A DNA stretch of 64,000 nt from Chlorokybus atmophyticus (GCA_009103225.1 RHPI01000773.1:288786-352785), one strand, 5' to 3'. Positions 48,740 through 61,731 are shown, numbered from the stretch's first letter. Program-made: numbers and translations. The notes: generated by a model from the sequence alone, not told the origin.

Positions 48740-50001
48740 CCGATCTCAACTGCAGTATGGTATGCTTGACCGTGCGTACTGCCAAATTTACTTTGTACAA
48801 GGAATCCGGTATTGCGGAGTAGTTCGGTCATCTTCTCTGCATTTCCGCCCACGTCGCTGCCACAAGTGGCGTCGCTGCCACAAGTGGCATCGCTTGCATG
48901 AGACGCATGGTCGCACGCACTCTAGAGGCACATGTGTGCGGCTTGCTGACATGGTGCAAAGCCTTAGTGGTACCAGCGAAGGCTTTGCCCATGTGACGGG
49001 GTGCACCATCATTACATGATTGTTCCAGGCTGGGCGCCAGTAACACCGCGACCCCCGCAACCGGCGGACGCTGCACTGACTACCGTGTGCCAGGCGCTGT
49101 GGACGTGTTGGCATACGAGGGCAGGTCTGTTGGGTGATTCGGGGATGAGAGTGTACAGAAGTCCCCACCCCAAGCAACAGCAGTGTTCTGGATGTACAGG
49201 TAATCACAGGTGCATGCATGTATGTTGCACGGGGTATGGGCAGCAGTGCAGATAGATAGTAGTAGCAATTAGGTGGAACATCACTGTGGTGACTATAAGG
49301 GTGCAGGTACGCATGTGTGTCTCTCACACACACACGCACACACATACACTTGTGCATACTGGTGCAATCTCAACTACTCTGCGTACACATACACAGGCAG
49401 GCCACGGTCATTGACTTCCCCTCCCACGCCCTCACTCTCCCCATGCCCTCCGCCGCCATCCTGTCTCGACACCGCGCTTCCTTGCCCTCCTCACAAACCC
49501 AACCCTCTCCTTCACACAAACGCACTGCTAACAATAGCAGTGCGTTTGTGTGTTGCGTAGTGCCCTTCCAACAGTGAGGAGCACTGGCAGTGCCTGTGCT
49601 TTGCGCCCTCATGGTTGGCTGTGCGTGGATGGGAGTGAGTGTGTCGGTAAGCGTGACGGGATGTGTCATAAGGATGTGTGGACTAGCGCGCGAGTGTTGC
49701 ATCAGCAGCGCAGACCATGTACATGACATTCCCCTCTATTATCATTGGCGTGTATATATATATGGTAATGAACCTACCGATTTTTGCCATTGGTACATGC
49801 ATGTGCCAGAGGCCACTCCTGCAACTTGCATGCGCGTGTGTTGCTTGACCAGCGGTGCCCACTCATACTTACCAGCTTGTGCTGCAAGCTTCCAGCCACC
49901 AAACCATCGACTTCCATGCACCACATGACAGCCACAACGCATAAAACTGAAGACAACAATGGCCATGTTGGCTGGTGCAGCGACACGCAGCCGTCATTGC
50001 A
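48740..50001. other. spacer with exon-like fragments and short repeats
   Basis: A short direct repeat of GTCGCTGCCACAAGTGGC occurs twice at about 48855-48890. Open segments after AG acceptors (WAPVTPRPPQPADAALTTV about 49030; VIDFPSHALTLPMP about 49410) look weakly coding on the plus strand but cannot be joined to a recognisable protein. CA- and GT-rich runs are frequent. Confidence 0.3.
49513..49552. repeat. perfect hairpin
   Basis: Arms 49513-49530 and 49535-49552 are exact reverse complements (18 bp) with the loop ACAA. No associated RNA gene is recognised. Confidence 0.92.
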
Positions 50002-53000
50002 CTATTCCTCATCAGGTAGAGCTTTGCCCAAGTCCCAGTAATGTCCAACATTCTTATCCGATAAGAACTTGTGGGCTGCAGCTTCAGTGCGCGGCGTCTG
50101 GATCTCAAATCGCTTGAAAGCGGGCTTTGTAACACTGCCTCGCCATACTAGTCGACACCTATTGCTACGCCTTTTCCTCGCGGCTTCCTCGTCCTCCTCT
50201 TCCTCAGCTCCCTCAGCGGTAGCAGTCCAGTCTATGCGCCGCAGCATCAGATTGGAGTACCGTTTCAGGCTTTTCGCTACACCCTCCACTACCACCAGGG
50301 TGAAAGACTCCGTGCACATGACCGCTGCGCCTGTCAACCTATTTTCTTGCGCATTCACGTCTACTTTGAACCGGTTCTGCGGCCGCGACAAGTCCTCTAC
50401 TCGAAACACCGCCACCTTCGCACAGTGACAGCCTGCTGAGTTCACACCACACAACATGCACGGACGTTACAAGGCAGAAGCAACTTACCTGTGTATCATA
50501 AGTTTGCTCTCGTTCTCCAAACAGCTTCTTGTTTTTCTTCTCCTTTCGCTCAGCTGGAGTCAGCTTGCGCGCAAGATTCCGGTCGTGGTGCGCAGCTTCT
50601 CGCTCAGCCATCTGCTCGCGAACCTCCTTCTCCATCTTAGTGGGATCCTGATACACCAGCAGAAGGCCATAAGGACTGTATCTACACATGACTTGCAACA
50701 GTTGTTACTACTCACGAGCCCCAGCAATGCTTACCTGCACAGCATCTGTCCCCAACACTCGCATCAAGTTGGAGATCTTGACTTTTGCTTTGGGTGGCGG
50801 TAGCAGCCCTTGCCGGATCATCTCCTGTTTTTCCTGCTCTCGAGCCAACCGCCTCTGCTTCCTCATCTTTTTGCGCTCTTTCTTAGTCAACATTAGCGGT
50901 TGCGGAGGGGGCGGTGCAGCTTCTGCAGGCGGCTCTATGGGTACAGGGTGCTCAACATAGATGGTGATCTGCAGCACAGTCAATGTGAGACAATGCAACC
51001 TGCGGCTAGATGATGCAGTGACATGTCACCTACCTTGTCCTTATTCAGCTCAAGCGGAGGCCCAGCGCCATCCTGTGTCCTGTCAGATTCTGACGGAATG
51101 TTCTCATACGTGCCAGATGGCAGGAGTGCCACATCCCACCACTCCACATCTGGCACAGGTTCCCGCTCGCGCTTCTTTGGAGGTGCAACCTGGAAATGCG
51201 AGGAAGATAGACATGAAGCTTGCGCTACAACCACAAGCCAACCATAACAGCATTGCTTGCAACACGCCGCATACCTTGGACCCTAATTGAATCAGATTCG
51301 GATTGACGTCTTCTTCATCGGCACCGTACCTCTTATCTGCAGCTTTGGCCAACTTCTCTTGGCGTGCTCGCTCATCACCAAATCGCGCTCGTAACCTCTG
51401 CAAACACAGTGTATCAACGTGTGCAAGCTGCCGGCATCACTGCTCACCAGCACACAACACAACAGGAGCTTTTACAATGCACGCACCCGACCCGCACTTG
51501 CAACCAAGGCATACCAGTATACCTGTGCCTCAGCCTGCTTCTGAAAGGTGCCTTCCTCCACAAAGGTGAATGTTGAGCGCTTGGGTCGCAACAAGGCTTT
51601 CTTGTCGATGCCCATGCGCGGATCAAAGAAAGTGCTTGTGGTCAGCTCCTCCTCGCTGGGACGCTCAATCTTGAAGGCCTCCTTTTTGGCCTTGTTGATA
51701 TTGACCTTCAGCGTGCTTACAGCTGCCACCTGTGATTACACGAGCTACTGTAAGCTTCTGCTCACAAGGGCGATGCATCAGCCTGGCATAAAAAGCCACA
51801 AGTAATGTACCTTGTGCTCAATAACGTTGCCCTGCTCATCTATCTCTCGCCCTTGTGCATCAACTCTCAGCACTGGAGGGCGGAACGGCTTCGCAGCCTT
51901 GGCAAGGTTGGGCTGCATCGCTGCTATCGCCGCCATCATCTCCGGTGTCGGTTTGTACCCCCGCGCCATAGCAGCCATGATGGCCTAAGTCCAGATTTGA
52001 TATGTCACCGAGCAATTGATGTACCAACCATGAGACGTAAGCACGCATTGGCCACCCAACGGCAGGATGTGTAATGAACATACCTGCAATTGAGCTGGTG
52101 GGATTGTTGGCGCAGCTGTTGCCGCTGCAGGTGTGCTTGCCACTGGAGGTGCAGCTGCTGCTGCGGGTGCGGGTGCAGCAGCAGGCTTCAATGCTACCCC
52201 ACCTGCTTGCACTCTGGCCTTGAGAGCATTGGCTTTCTGTTGTTGCAACACACTAGTGAGCTGACCAGCTCTCAACCGACACCTATCATTCACTAGAGCA
52301 AGTCATGAGCACGAAGACGACCATGCACGGCATGTGAACAACAGTGGAACAACTTTCATCGTCAGCTTCTTCTTGGATTTGTCGATGTATGCAACGCTCT
52401 GATAAAATCGTCATCCGGCTAGTCCCTTCACAACACAACTTGCCCCAGGACACGAAAACAACACAGACAGCTGTATGTGGAATAAAACAGTGTCTGCAAC
52501 GCGCACATTTCCAACCACACCATCCGCTCAATGTATGCTTCAAGAGACCACTGTTGTTGATATGCAACTGTCTCATAACACTAGCTGCGTATGGTGGTGC
52601 CGCTGCTGTGCATCCCACAAACAAACCGCAGCTCTTGGCAACATGATGCAGTGTTACTCTACGGGCGCAAGCAATTGCGCATGGCATAAACACGGATAGG
52701 GGGCAGCACATACGATACGATACGATAACCAGCCCTCAACCATCATGACGGTACATGCGAGGTGCATGCGCACAAACGGTAAAATTGGCCAAACTGCATG
52801 CATATGTCACCATTAATCACCTGCAAGGCCGCTTTGGCCTTGGCGAGCAGCGCTGTCTTGTCCACCAAAGGGGCGGCGGGGGCGGCCACCGGAGCGGCGG
52901 TGGCCGCCCCATTGGTCGCAGCAGGCGCGGCGGAATCAGCAGCAGGCTCGTCCCATTTTCGCCGTTTTCTCAACCCTCCGTCGCCTGTCCCTGAGTCCTC

Positions 53001-53036
53001 AGCTTTCCGCTTGTCAACATCCGCCGCCCCGGCCAT
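50002..53036 (-). CDS. PRPF3: U4/U6 snRNP protein PRPF3 (Prp3)
   Basis: Prp3 binds the U4/U6 duplex in the spliceosomal tri-snRNP. The ATG at 53036 gives MAGAADVDKRKAEDSG, then LRKRRKWDEP, an Ala/Pro-rich stretch with internal Ala runs (about 52090-52210), and FRPPVLRVDAQGREIDEQGN (about 51860). The conserved core follows: STLKVNINKAKKEAFKIE, STFFDPRMG and KRSTFTFVEEGTFQKQAE (about 51560-51720). DVEWWDVALLP (about 51130) and TIYVEHPVPIEPP (about 50930) come next. The basic segment LTKKERKKMRKQRRLAREQE leads to LLPPPKAKVKISNLMRVLG (about 50780), then EREAAHHDRNLARKLTPAER (about 50590). The C-terminal ferredoxin-like domain has RRIDWTATAEG, ending at 50002. About nine exons. All expected blocks are present. 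Confidence 0.94.
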
Positions 53037-53419
53037 GACGTCGGCTACGTCCACGGCGATGCCGCCAACTACGCTCGCCCAGTCTCTACGAGACCCTAAC
53101 CCTAGTTCCAGTCCGGCTCAGCAGAGCCTATTTGTTATTAAACCAGATCGTAAGACGGTTAGCTTTGCCTTAACAATTAACGGCAATTCACGTCTGTGGT
53201 TAAGCACGGGTTGTTGAGGCGGCGGCGGCGGTGGCGGCGGCGCCAAGCGAAAAGGCGGCGGAGGAGAAGGCGGTGTGCATTGACACGGCTAGGGTAGGTC
53301 TAGCGGGACTCTTAGTTGTGTGATTGTGGGCTATTAGAACTAGCACCTTAGAGCTCGCACTCAACCCTAGGAGACGAGAGCTTTCCCGCCCAAACAAGCC
53401 GCCGCAGCAGCAGGCAAAG
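53037..53419. promoter_or_regulatory. divergent promoter of PRPF3 and CCT2 with telomere-like and E2F-like words
   Basis: In about 380 bp between two starts there are ACCCTAACCCTAG at 53093-53105, AACCCTAG at 53363-53370 and TTTCCCGCC at 53382-53390, the last only about 30 bases before the CCT2 ATG. The first two resemble plant telo-boxes and the third an E2F site. A GGC/GGCGGT-rich run at about 53219-53245 also lies here. Function is inferred from motif identity only. Confidence 0.55.
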
Positions 53420-56400
53420 ATGAACTTTGGTGGACGCCCAGGCGCCTCCATCTTTAAGAAGGAGGCGCAGGAGGAGAAGGGTGACAATGCGCGGCTGTCG
53501 AACTTCGTCGGCGCCATGGCCATTGCGGATCTCGTGAAGTCCACGCTTGGACCTAAGGTACAGGCATCGTGTTCATTCTGCGTGCGTGTGTGTGTGTGCG
53601 TACGCATTTTGAACGATGCGTCAATCACGTAATGACTGTTGGAGAGATTATCATTGTGTTAATGCGTCAAGCTACTTTAAGCGATCGCTTGAAGCAGCGT
53701 GCATGGTAACCATGCGGTGGTCATGCCAGTTCTCAAGCGCATGCTGTCGTTTACTCGTTGCGCACAATGTCATCTTCGTCAGCCTCACATGAAGCGATAC
53801 AATGCGTTGCCACTAGAGCAAATTATGACCAGCACAATTTAGATCAGTCGATGACAGCATGCATTGACAACATCTCAGTGTCACCCGCTTGCTTTGTGCA
53901 TGCGGCTATACCGGCCAAGCATTGTTGTTGGACTCTTGATATCTGCGCCAATGCCGTTAGGAGAGGTGCATGTACATGAGTACGCAGTGTACAGTATGGG
54001 GCATGCTGGCATCGCAACTGAGTGGACCTCATACTTGTACTGCATGTACATGAGTATGCAGTGTACAGTATGGGGCATGCTGGCATCGCAACTGAGTGGA
54101 CCTCATACTTGTACTGCAGGGCATGGACAAGATCTTGCAGTCTACCGGCCGTGGGCAGGATGTAACCGTCACCAATGATGGAGCAACCATTTTAAAATCA
54201 GTGTTCATTGACAACCCTGCAGCCAAGGCAAGCGTGCATGTTTGTGCATGCATGCATGTTTGTGTTGTGATGTGGGTGTTGGAGCCTTGGTGTCTTGCCA
54301 AGAATGTCATAGGGGGGTTGTTGCAACTGCACTCGCATTTGTCGGCTGCCTGTAGGTATTGGTGGACATCAGTAAAGCTCAGGATGACGAGGTTGGAGAC
54401 GGTACAACCAGTGTTGTTGTGCTTGCTGGCGAGCTTTTGCGTGAGGCCGAGCGTCTGTTGTCCCTGAAGCTGCACCCTATGACGGTTATTGCCGGGTTTA
54501 GATTAGCTGCGGATACGGCCAGGGCAACGCTGGAGAAGCATGCTATGGATAACTCTGCAGACGAGGAAAGGTCAGTTGAGTGACACTGTGGGAGGTGGGG
54601 TCCACCGTCCAATGTATTAACACTCATCATCAATGCAGATTTCGTGCAGACCTTATCAACATAGCTAAGACTACCCTTAGCTCCAAAATCCTTTCGCAAG
54701 CGAAGGAGCATTTTGCCAAACTGGCTGTTGATGCAGGTATGCTCTTGGTTTATAACTTCTACAACAAGACGTTTTACACTCTGCATGCTGTCGAGTTGGG
54801 AGATGTTGCAGTAAGAAGTGCACTGTGTGTGTGACAAGCCGGTTGCATGTTGTTACTTACACAACACATCGGCTCATCTGCTGGCAGTTTTGAGGTTGAA
54901 GGGTAGCGGCAACCTTGAGGCCATTCAGATCATCAAAAAGCCTGGTGGCGCCTTGGAAGAGAGTTTTCTTGACGAGGGCTTCATCCTGGACAAGAGGATA
55001 GGAGTTGGCCAGCCCAAGAGGTGAGAGCTGCAAGCAGTGTAAGCAATGTTTTGAGTGCAGGATGCATGATTGGTCACGTTTGTGGTTTGTGTTTTACAGG
55101 ATAGAGAACGCCAAGATACTTGTTTCAAACACTCCTATGGATACAGATAAAGTCAAGATCTATGGTGCACGTGTTCGTGTGGACTCCATGGCCAAGGTTC
55201 AATTGTCACCACAAACAAGCAGTGTAATACAGGAATGGTTGATCGGCTGACTTTGATGCGGGTGTAGGTTGCAGAGATTGAGGCAGCTGAAAAGGGCAAG
55301 ATGAAGGAGAAGGTGGACAAGATTATTGCTCATGGAATCAACTGCTTCGTCAACAGACAGCTCATCTACAACTACCCAGAAGAGGTTTGACATGGTGTAC
55401 CAGCAACAGCACAACCTACACGACGTATTGCCTTGCACACAACATGCTTAGTTTCACGTTAGCTTTCAGGTTGTCACCAGTTAGAAAGCTGCACTTGTTG
55501 ATGTCATCCTGCTACGCTGCTAGTCATGCCACAGTTAAGGCACGTGCTGAGTTGTATGCACGTGCTTGCAGTTGTTTTCAGATGCTGGGGTCATGGCCAT
55601 TGAGCATGCGGATTTTGATGGAATTGAGCGTCTCGCACTCGTGACAGGTACAAGCCGCGAGCAGCAGGGTTTTGTGTTGTCCCGTGTTTGTCTTCGTTTT
55701 GTATCGATTTTGTTTGTAGTTGTGAGTTCGAGACCAACACACCCGTTAAAATGTGTTGCAACTTGCTGCAGGCGGTGACATTACGTCAACGTTTGACGAT
55801 CCAGCCAATGTCAACCTTGGAGAGTGCAAGCTGATAGAGGAGGTATATTTAGTTTGCATCATGTGAGAGCAGTGCTGTTCAATTCGCTCATGTTGCATTG
55901 ACCTGCGTTGGCAGATTATGATCGGCGAGGACAGGATGTTACATTTTAGCGGTGTAAAGCTCGGAGAAGCCTGCACCATTGTCTTGCGGGGGGCTTCCAG
56001 CCATGTGCTGGGCGAAGCAGAGAGGTCATTGCACGATGCACTGTGCGTTTTGACAGCTGCCGTCAAGGATGCGCGCATCCTGTGGGGTGGAGGATGGCCA
56101 GGTTTGGACTTCTTCTTGTGTTTTGTATGTATGCCGTGCTCACTGCTGCAGAAAACCATTTTTTACTTTTGTCACTGCCTGTATTACACACTTGCACCGC
56201 TGAGCATGCATCTCTACTGGCTACATGGCAGAAATGCTTATGGCTCGCGAAGTTGAAGCTCTGGCCGGCAAGACCCCGGGAAAGCGTGCTCTTGCAGTGG
56301 AGGGCTTTGCTCGTGCACTGCGTGGCATTCCAACAGCCATTGCAGATAATGCCGGTTTGGATTCAGCCGATCTCATCACACAGGTATGTGCTTTCATATG

Positions 56401-56664
56401 CAACCACCGGTGTTGGACATATTTGGACAAGCCAAGGGGCTTACGGTGCATGGTACGCAGTTGCGCGCTGCTCACTCGCAAGATGGCTCTACGGCTGGAA
56501 TTGATGTGCTGACCGGAATGGTTGGCGATATGCGAGAGCGAGGCATCACCGAGGCGTTCCGCGTTAAGCAAGCCGTGCTGCTGTCAGCTACAGAAGCGGC
56601 TGAGATGATCGTGCGCGTTGATGAGATTATTAAGTGTGCGCCACGCAGGAGAGACATGGAGTAG
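53420..56664 (+). CDS. CCT2: CCT2, beta subunit of the cytosolic TRiC/CCT chaperonin
   Basis: TRiC folds actin, tubulin and other proteins using ATP. The ATG at 53420 opens [20 protein letters not shown] and then [13 protein letters not shown]. The next exon (from 54119) carries GMDKILQS and the nucleotide motif [12 protein letters not shown] further exon has [21 protein letters not shown] (read as GDGTTS, catalytic region, about 54390). Apical-domain exons include [14 protein letters not shown] (about 54985) and [20 protein letters not shown] (about 55115). The C-terminal exons are [20 protein letters not shown] (about 56255) and [19 protein letters not shown] (about 56475). The end is [13 protein letters not shown], stop 56662-56664. 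About twelve exons. One intron carries a 74-bp tandem duplication, and one exon-intron block is copied at 62209. Confidence 0.95.
53967..54118. repeat. 74-bp tandem duplication in CCT2 intron 1
   Basis: Two copies at 53967-54040 and 54041-54114, differing at about one position, both start TGCATGTACATGAGTA. The second copy runs into the functional acceptor at 54118. The duplicated unit includes nearly all of the sequence upstream of that acceptor. Confidence 0.93.
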
Positions 56665-58020
56665 CTTGTGCAAGTTGTATTACAAGTTGTATTACAAGGG
56701 GCTTGAGATTGTCGCAACTTCTGCCTACGTGCGTGCGTGCCTCCTGCTTTGCCAGGATATCATGAATTCTGCATGCATGAGTACGAGGGTTTGTGCGTGT
56801 CTTCATCTTTGTGCAATACATGGCACAAATGCAGCTGGCCGACGAAGTTGGTGAGTGCAAGGTATGCCCAATGTCTCAGTTGGTTCATCAGAGTATTTTG
56901 CCATGTCCTAGTTAGTGCTGATTTGGGTGTACCTCACAGCATGTAAGGACAGACAGTTGTTGCATGCAGCTTGTCAACAGGTTGTTTACTGTGATGGTAG
57001 GTTGCATCGCCACCGCCTTTATGACTAGCTGCCAATTCATGCGCTTCTTGCAAAGGCCAAGCACAGTAGTTCCAGCACTGCAAATTATGAATGTCTAGTG
57101 CAACGTGTTCGTAAGCAACATGCGGCATTTATTATGCAGAGAGCGAGAGATTGGTGGAGTAGATGGCGTTAGAAGCAAAGAGGTGTGTACGTAAGTCTTA
57201 GGAAATGCAGCATGCACTGTGTAGTTGCTTCAATTTGGGTACATGCAAACTGCTATTGTTTATGCGTAAAGTTTGCTAATCACCTGGCCAGCCTCATTGA
57301 ATAGGTAGCATGTTCTTGTGATCATGTTAATCGTAAGCATGGCGCTATCACCACCCCCCGCGATTATGATGCATCCGGGGTCTTCCGACCTTGTTGAGGA
57401 TGTGGCCTTGTTGTTCCGCAACACAGCCCTATGGGCAGGTAACACCATGTCAACATGCATAGGCTTTCCAATCACACAGGTGCAAGTATACAAGCACACA
57501 ACCAAGCACACCAGCACAACAAACAAAGGCACTTCAATTACTTGCGCCATGGCCTACATAAGCTGTGTGCTGTTAGTAAGTGCGGGTGATGTGGGCGGGG
57601 GCGGGGTCAGCAGCAGCAGGGCAGGGGATAGCAAGAAGTGCAAGCAAGCAGACCTGTGCGCACGGATGGCAGGGTCAGGCCTTGTGTGCCTCTACATTCG
57701 ACATTTATTGCAACAGGAGCAGCAAGGGGGCGGAGGTGTGGCGGAGGAGAGTGCTGTATTAAGACCCGCCAGGGCTGTTGTGAGTCTTGCGTGGCATGGC
57801 TGTAGGCCATTATGGTTGCCGTTGCCCTACAAGTAGTTATTGATAGCAAGGCATTTGTTAGCTCAGTTAGCAGCAGCAGCAGCAAACCTAGTCAATAACA
57901 GCAGCTTGGTTGTAGGTTAGTCATGTCTACGCACTGTAGATGACAAAGATCCTGTGCGGGTAGACACCCTGCTCCCCACACGTTGCATAACCACGTACTT
58001 ACCGCACTCACCTGTGTAGG
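56665..58020. other. spacer downstream of CCT2
   Basis: No gene is supported. A direct repeat of AGTTGTATTACA lies just after the CCT2 stop (about 56675-56698). A minus-strand frame at 57260-57550 contains VLPAHRAVLRNN and CIIIAGGGDSAML but has no recognisable domain. Confidence 0.4.
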
Positions 58021-59290
58021 TTAATGCCACATGTTGGCTACGAACACGTAGAGCCTTTGGTAGGACACGTTGTAGGCCATCCCTTCCATACGATACATCT
58101 TTGCTCGCAACTTCCCCAAAAGTTGATGCATGTGATAGCCATTGAGCTGCATGTCTCTGAGTAGCTGCACTATTTCACATAGAAAGTGCTCTCGCAAAGG
58201 GCATATGCGAACGAACCTCACACATTGTGACACTACCACTCCCAACTTTGCGGACTAAGATATGTGGATGTCCGGGTGTGGTGCCCTTCGGCGTGGTAAG
58301 TACCTGAAGGGTGCAGTGTTTAGTTTAGCATACACGCAAGTGCACACTTTAAGAGCAGGTGTCTGAAAAATCATCAGGTCTCGCATGGGATGGTTTCCCC
58401 CTGTGCTGTCCGAGCCAGGGTGAGCATATGCCGTGGATATATGCCTCCTTTAGGAGCGGCTGGGTCTAGGTACATGCATGCTGCAAACTCTGACAAGTCG
58501 ACCATCAAGAGGTCATCCACGTAGCGCAGCACATGCTTGGCGAACCTGAGCGCCAGTGGTTTCTACCCGGCGGCTGCGAGCCTGGTCACGAAGTCTAGCT
58601 CATGGTCAGCAAATCATAGCTGGCAATGTAGACACCTGCCACGCAGTGCGCGGTTCACCATCCGGGTCCCAAGAACACGCTGATGCAATTAATCTTGTGC
58701 AGTTTGCACAAACAGGTTGGTGAGTTTGAATTGCAGCATGTTATGCAAGTATAATGCTGGAAATACTTTGGTTTGCCCTTCCCTCGTAACTGCAGACCCC
58801 CTCACCCATGTGTGTGTCATCACTCCTGTTTGCACGTTTACATGCAGTGTGTCTTGCGGTGCTTGCGCAGCACACAGGCAAAAACCTTATCCACTAGGGC
58901 TTGCATGCGTTGCAGCAAGTTCTGGTGGACAAGGTTGGTGTAAAGAGTAGTGAACCAGAAGATTGCAACCACAATTTCTCACACTTATCGACGATGGTAC
59001 GGGAAGTGTTGAAGTGTTGCTGTAGTTGGTAGCCTCTTGAAGCCCGGCTTTTAAAGCCTGGGCCGGCTGAATCCTGCATGATCCACTAGAGAACTGGCAG
59101 TTCTGCAGCGGCTCATGCAAAGCCTCCCTCCACAAGCAGTCCACGATGTCTGTCATGGCTTTATATGAACAAATAATCCATAAGGAAGCATTAGTTAAGG
59201 TGGTGTCCAATGCGGCATCGATAATTCTTGGCTTATGTGGTCCCTTGTGCAGTTTTACAGACATACAAAAGTATGGTAAGCGTGGTGGCA
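58021..59290 (-). pseudogene. decayed reverse transcriptase of a retroelement
   Basis: On the minus strand in N-to-C order: PYFCMSVKLHKGPHKPRII (about 59270, the common P-Y-x-x-x-K-L-H-K motif), FTTLYTNLVHQNLLQ (about 58930, motif A region), VLGTRMVN with nearby stops (about 58660, motif B region), YVDDLLMVDL (about 58520, the catalytic YVDD), and a C-terminal part GVVVSQCVRFVRICPLREHF ending at 58021. Frames change between the pieces and stop codons interrupt them, so the gene is dead. The LYTN plus YVDD combination fits Penelope-like or related non-LTR elements. No endonuclease or flanking repeats were found. Confidence 0.75.
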
Positions 59291-59904
59291 CTCTCTGTGT
59301 GTTATGGAGGAATCTTGCTGGTTGTTGAACGTGCGGTGGGCGAGCATGATGTCCTCCACCGGTGCGTGTACCTGCTGATATGTTGCTGTTGGCAGCTCAG
59401 CACGCAACAACTGTGAGTAATAGGCCTTACACATCAAAGCTAAGGTGCCACCACACTTACCCACATGCGTAATGACCATGCAAGCTTGCAAGTCTTTCAA
59501 GACATTGCAATCAGAATTAGTCATGGCGCAAGGCACAGCATTGGCAGTCATGTTCAAATTGGCAGTGGCTGTAATTGCATAAACCTCACCCATTACCGCT
59601 TCCACCCATGGCTGCATCATTCCTGGTTGATGCTGATGGGTCTCAATGCATGCATGTTCAACAAGGATGGGCGGTAGTGGTAGCGCCGTTGTGTGATTGT
59701 GGGTGGCCCGGTATTGTTTGTATACAAACTTGTATACCAAAGACGTAGTGTGCATGTTGATGTTGGTGTGCATGTTGCATATTTATGCGTGTGCCATACA
59801 GCACTTCACATATCGTGTACACTTGTCTTGTTGCATGTGAGCGACGTGATTGTGGTAGGAGGGTGTGCATGATATTGTAAGCGTGGATTCTGTTGTGCCA
59901 ATGG

Positions 59905-60012
59905 TAGCTTACTTATCACCCATCTGCTGATGATGTGTCGGCTCTACAATGTTAAACTATAGTAGCTTACTTATCACCCATCAAATGATGATGTGTCGGC
60001 TCTACACTGTTA
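59905..60012. repeat. 58-bp tandem duplication
   Basis: Two near-identical copies begin TAGCTTACTTATCACCCATC at 59905 and 59963 and end around CTACAATGTTA / CTACACTGTTA. A few substitutions separate them. The context is non-coding. Confidence 0.88.
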
Positions 60013-60636
60013 TATTTTGTGCTTGCACACGACATTGCCTTTAAACAGCATTAAAGCAATTGAAGCATCACAACCAAGAGGCCTGCTCAAAGGCTGAGTA
60101 TGTAGTAATAAATTATCGACTTTAACTTAATCAAGACTTTTTTTTGTTAACAATATGTTGTTACGAGTAAACTAGTAGAATACTTGATGTGCGTTTACGT
60201 ATGCGTGGTGTGTGTGTTTATGCGGTTGATGTTTTTCGTGCTGCGCGCATGCAGTACTTGCATGTGCGCATGTGTGTGGTTGAACATGATGTGTTAGCGC
60301 TGTGCGTGCGCGCATGCGTGCAGTATAGCATATTCGTTGGTGTATGAGTATGTGTGTGGGTGCGCGCGTGTGCACGCGCATGCGTTGAGTTAGACTGCGT
60401 GCGCGCCTTGGTGCGAGCGCGCCGTATGTTTGCATGCAATATATATGTGTGACACGTGATGTGTTGTGTGATGTAAGCATCTTTATTGTTGCCATTTATG
60501 TGTGCGGGAGTGTGCGCGCGCGCGTTATTTGATGTTTTTGATATATGCGCGCGTGTTAATGCGTTAAGGTATGTGCGTATGTTGCATTGGCGTTACACTA
60601 ATCATTCCATTTTACGTATGTATTACATTTACCGAG
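60013..60636. other. non-coding, alternating purine-pyrimidine tract
   Basis: From about 60180 to 60545 the sequence is dominated by GTGCGCGCATGCGTG-like alternation. No gene is supported. Confidence 0.5.
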
Positions 60637-60836
<200 letters not shown>

Positions 60837-61731
60837 TCGTTACAAAAGATTACGAGTAATGAGTAATTGAAGGCTGATGCAAGGCTTACAAGCCCTCATT
60901 GTAATTAGTAAAGCACGCGTAATCATGCTTGCAATTGAAAAGATGGCATGATATACATTATACATGTAACGTTTATGTTACACAATACAAGTAACTATTG
61001 CAAGCATTTGCATTGACGATGAAAAGAACACAATTCGCATTAATACAATTGACTTGCACCAGTCAAAGTATATTCAAGTGCTCATTGATGTTGACAATGA
61101 CAGCCATTATGCTGCATGCTACTGTGGTGTACAGTGTGCATTTGTGCCAATCGTACTATCTATCGGCGAAGGGAGGGAATAAGGCATTTCCCACTTCCCA
61201 TTATGGTAAGGCACATGCTATCCGGGACACTACATTGCCATATGCGGCAACACGCAGCAACTCGCGTTGCCCGTAACAGTCGCTGTAACCCAGATGACAC
61301 CTCAAGGGCTCGCGCTGTCAGTACCAAATCTTGTCGTCTGACACCACCATCTCATGAGCCCATAAACGACCAATTCTCCCACCACAGCCTGTGGTCCACA
61401 GGACCTGTTTCACTCACTGTGTCGTTCAGGCGTTCATGATCACTTTGCGACTGCTGGTTTACGGCTGACGCTGCCGCTGACGTTGGCGAGATACGTACCC
61501 CGTGGCACGCCACTTTCTTCTCGGATCTTCCCACGCGCATCCGTTACACCTGCCCGCACAAACCAACAAATTGACAAATGGCCGCGTGCTTGTCAGTTAG
61601 GGAGTGCTTAAGGCTTTGCTTGTAATACGATTCGCTCTATCAGAGGCGGCGGCAGTGTTGGCGGCGGCGGCGAGGGTGTCTGTGTGCTCGTTGGAGAGGG
61701 TAGCTGATCAGAGTCTGGTTTGCTGTCTGCT
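60837..61731. other. intergenic
   Basis: No gene is supported. GGCGGCGGCGAGG-like triplets occur at about 61644-61675. Confidence 0.4.

Noticed and set aside
53093-53105. Telomere array or chromosome end
   Set aside because: Only about two CCCTAA units are present, within a promoter; this is a telo-box-like motif.
58021-59290. Telomerase reverse transcriptase
   Set aside because: The motifs (LYTN, YVDD) and stop-broken frame fit a mobile-element RT, and no TERT-specific motif is seen.
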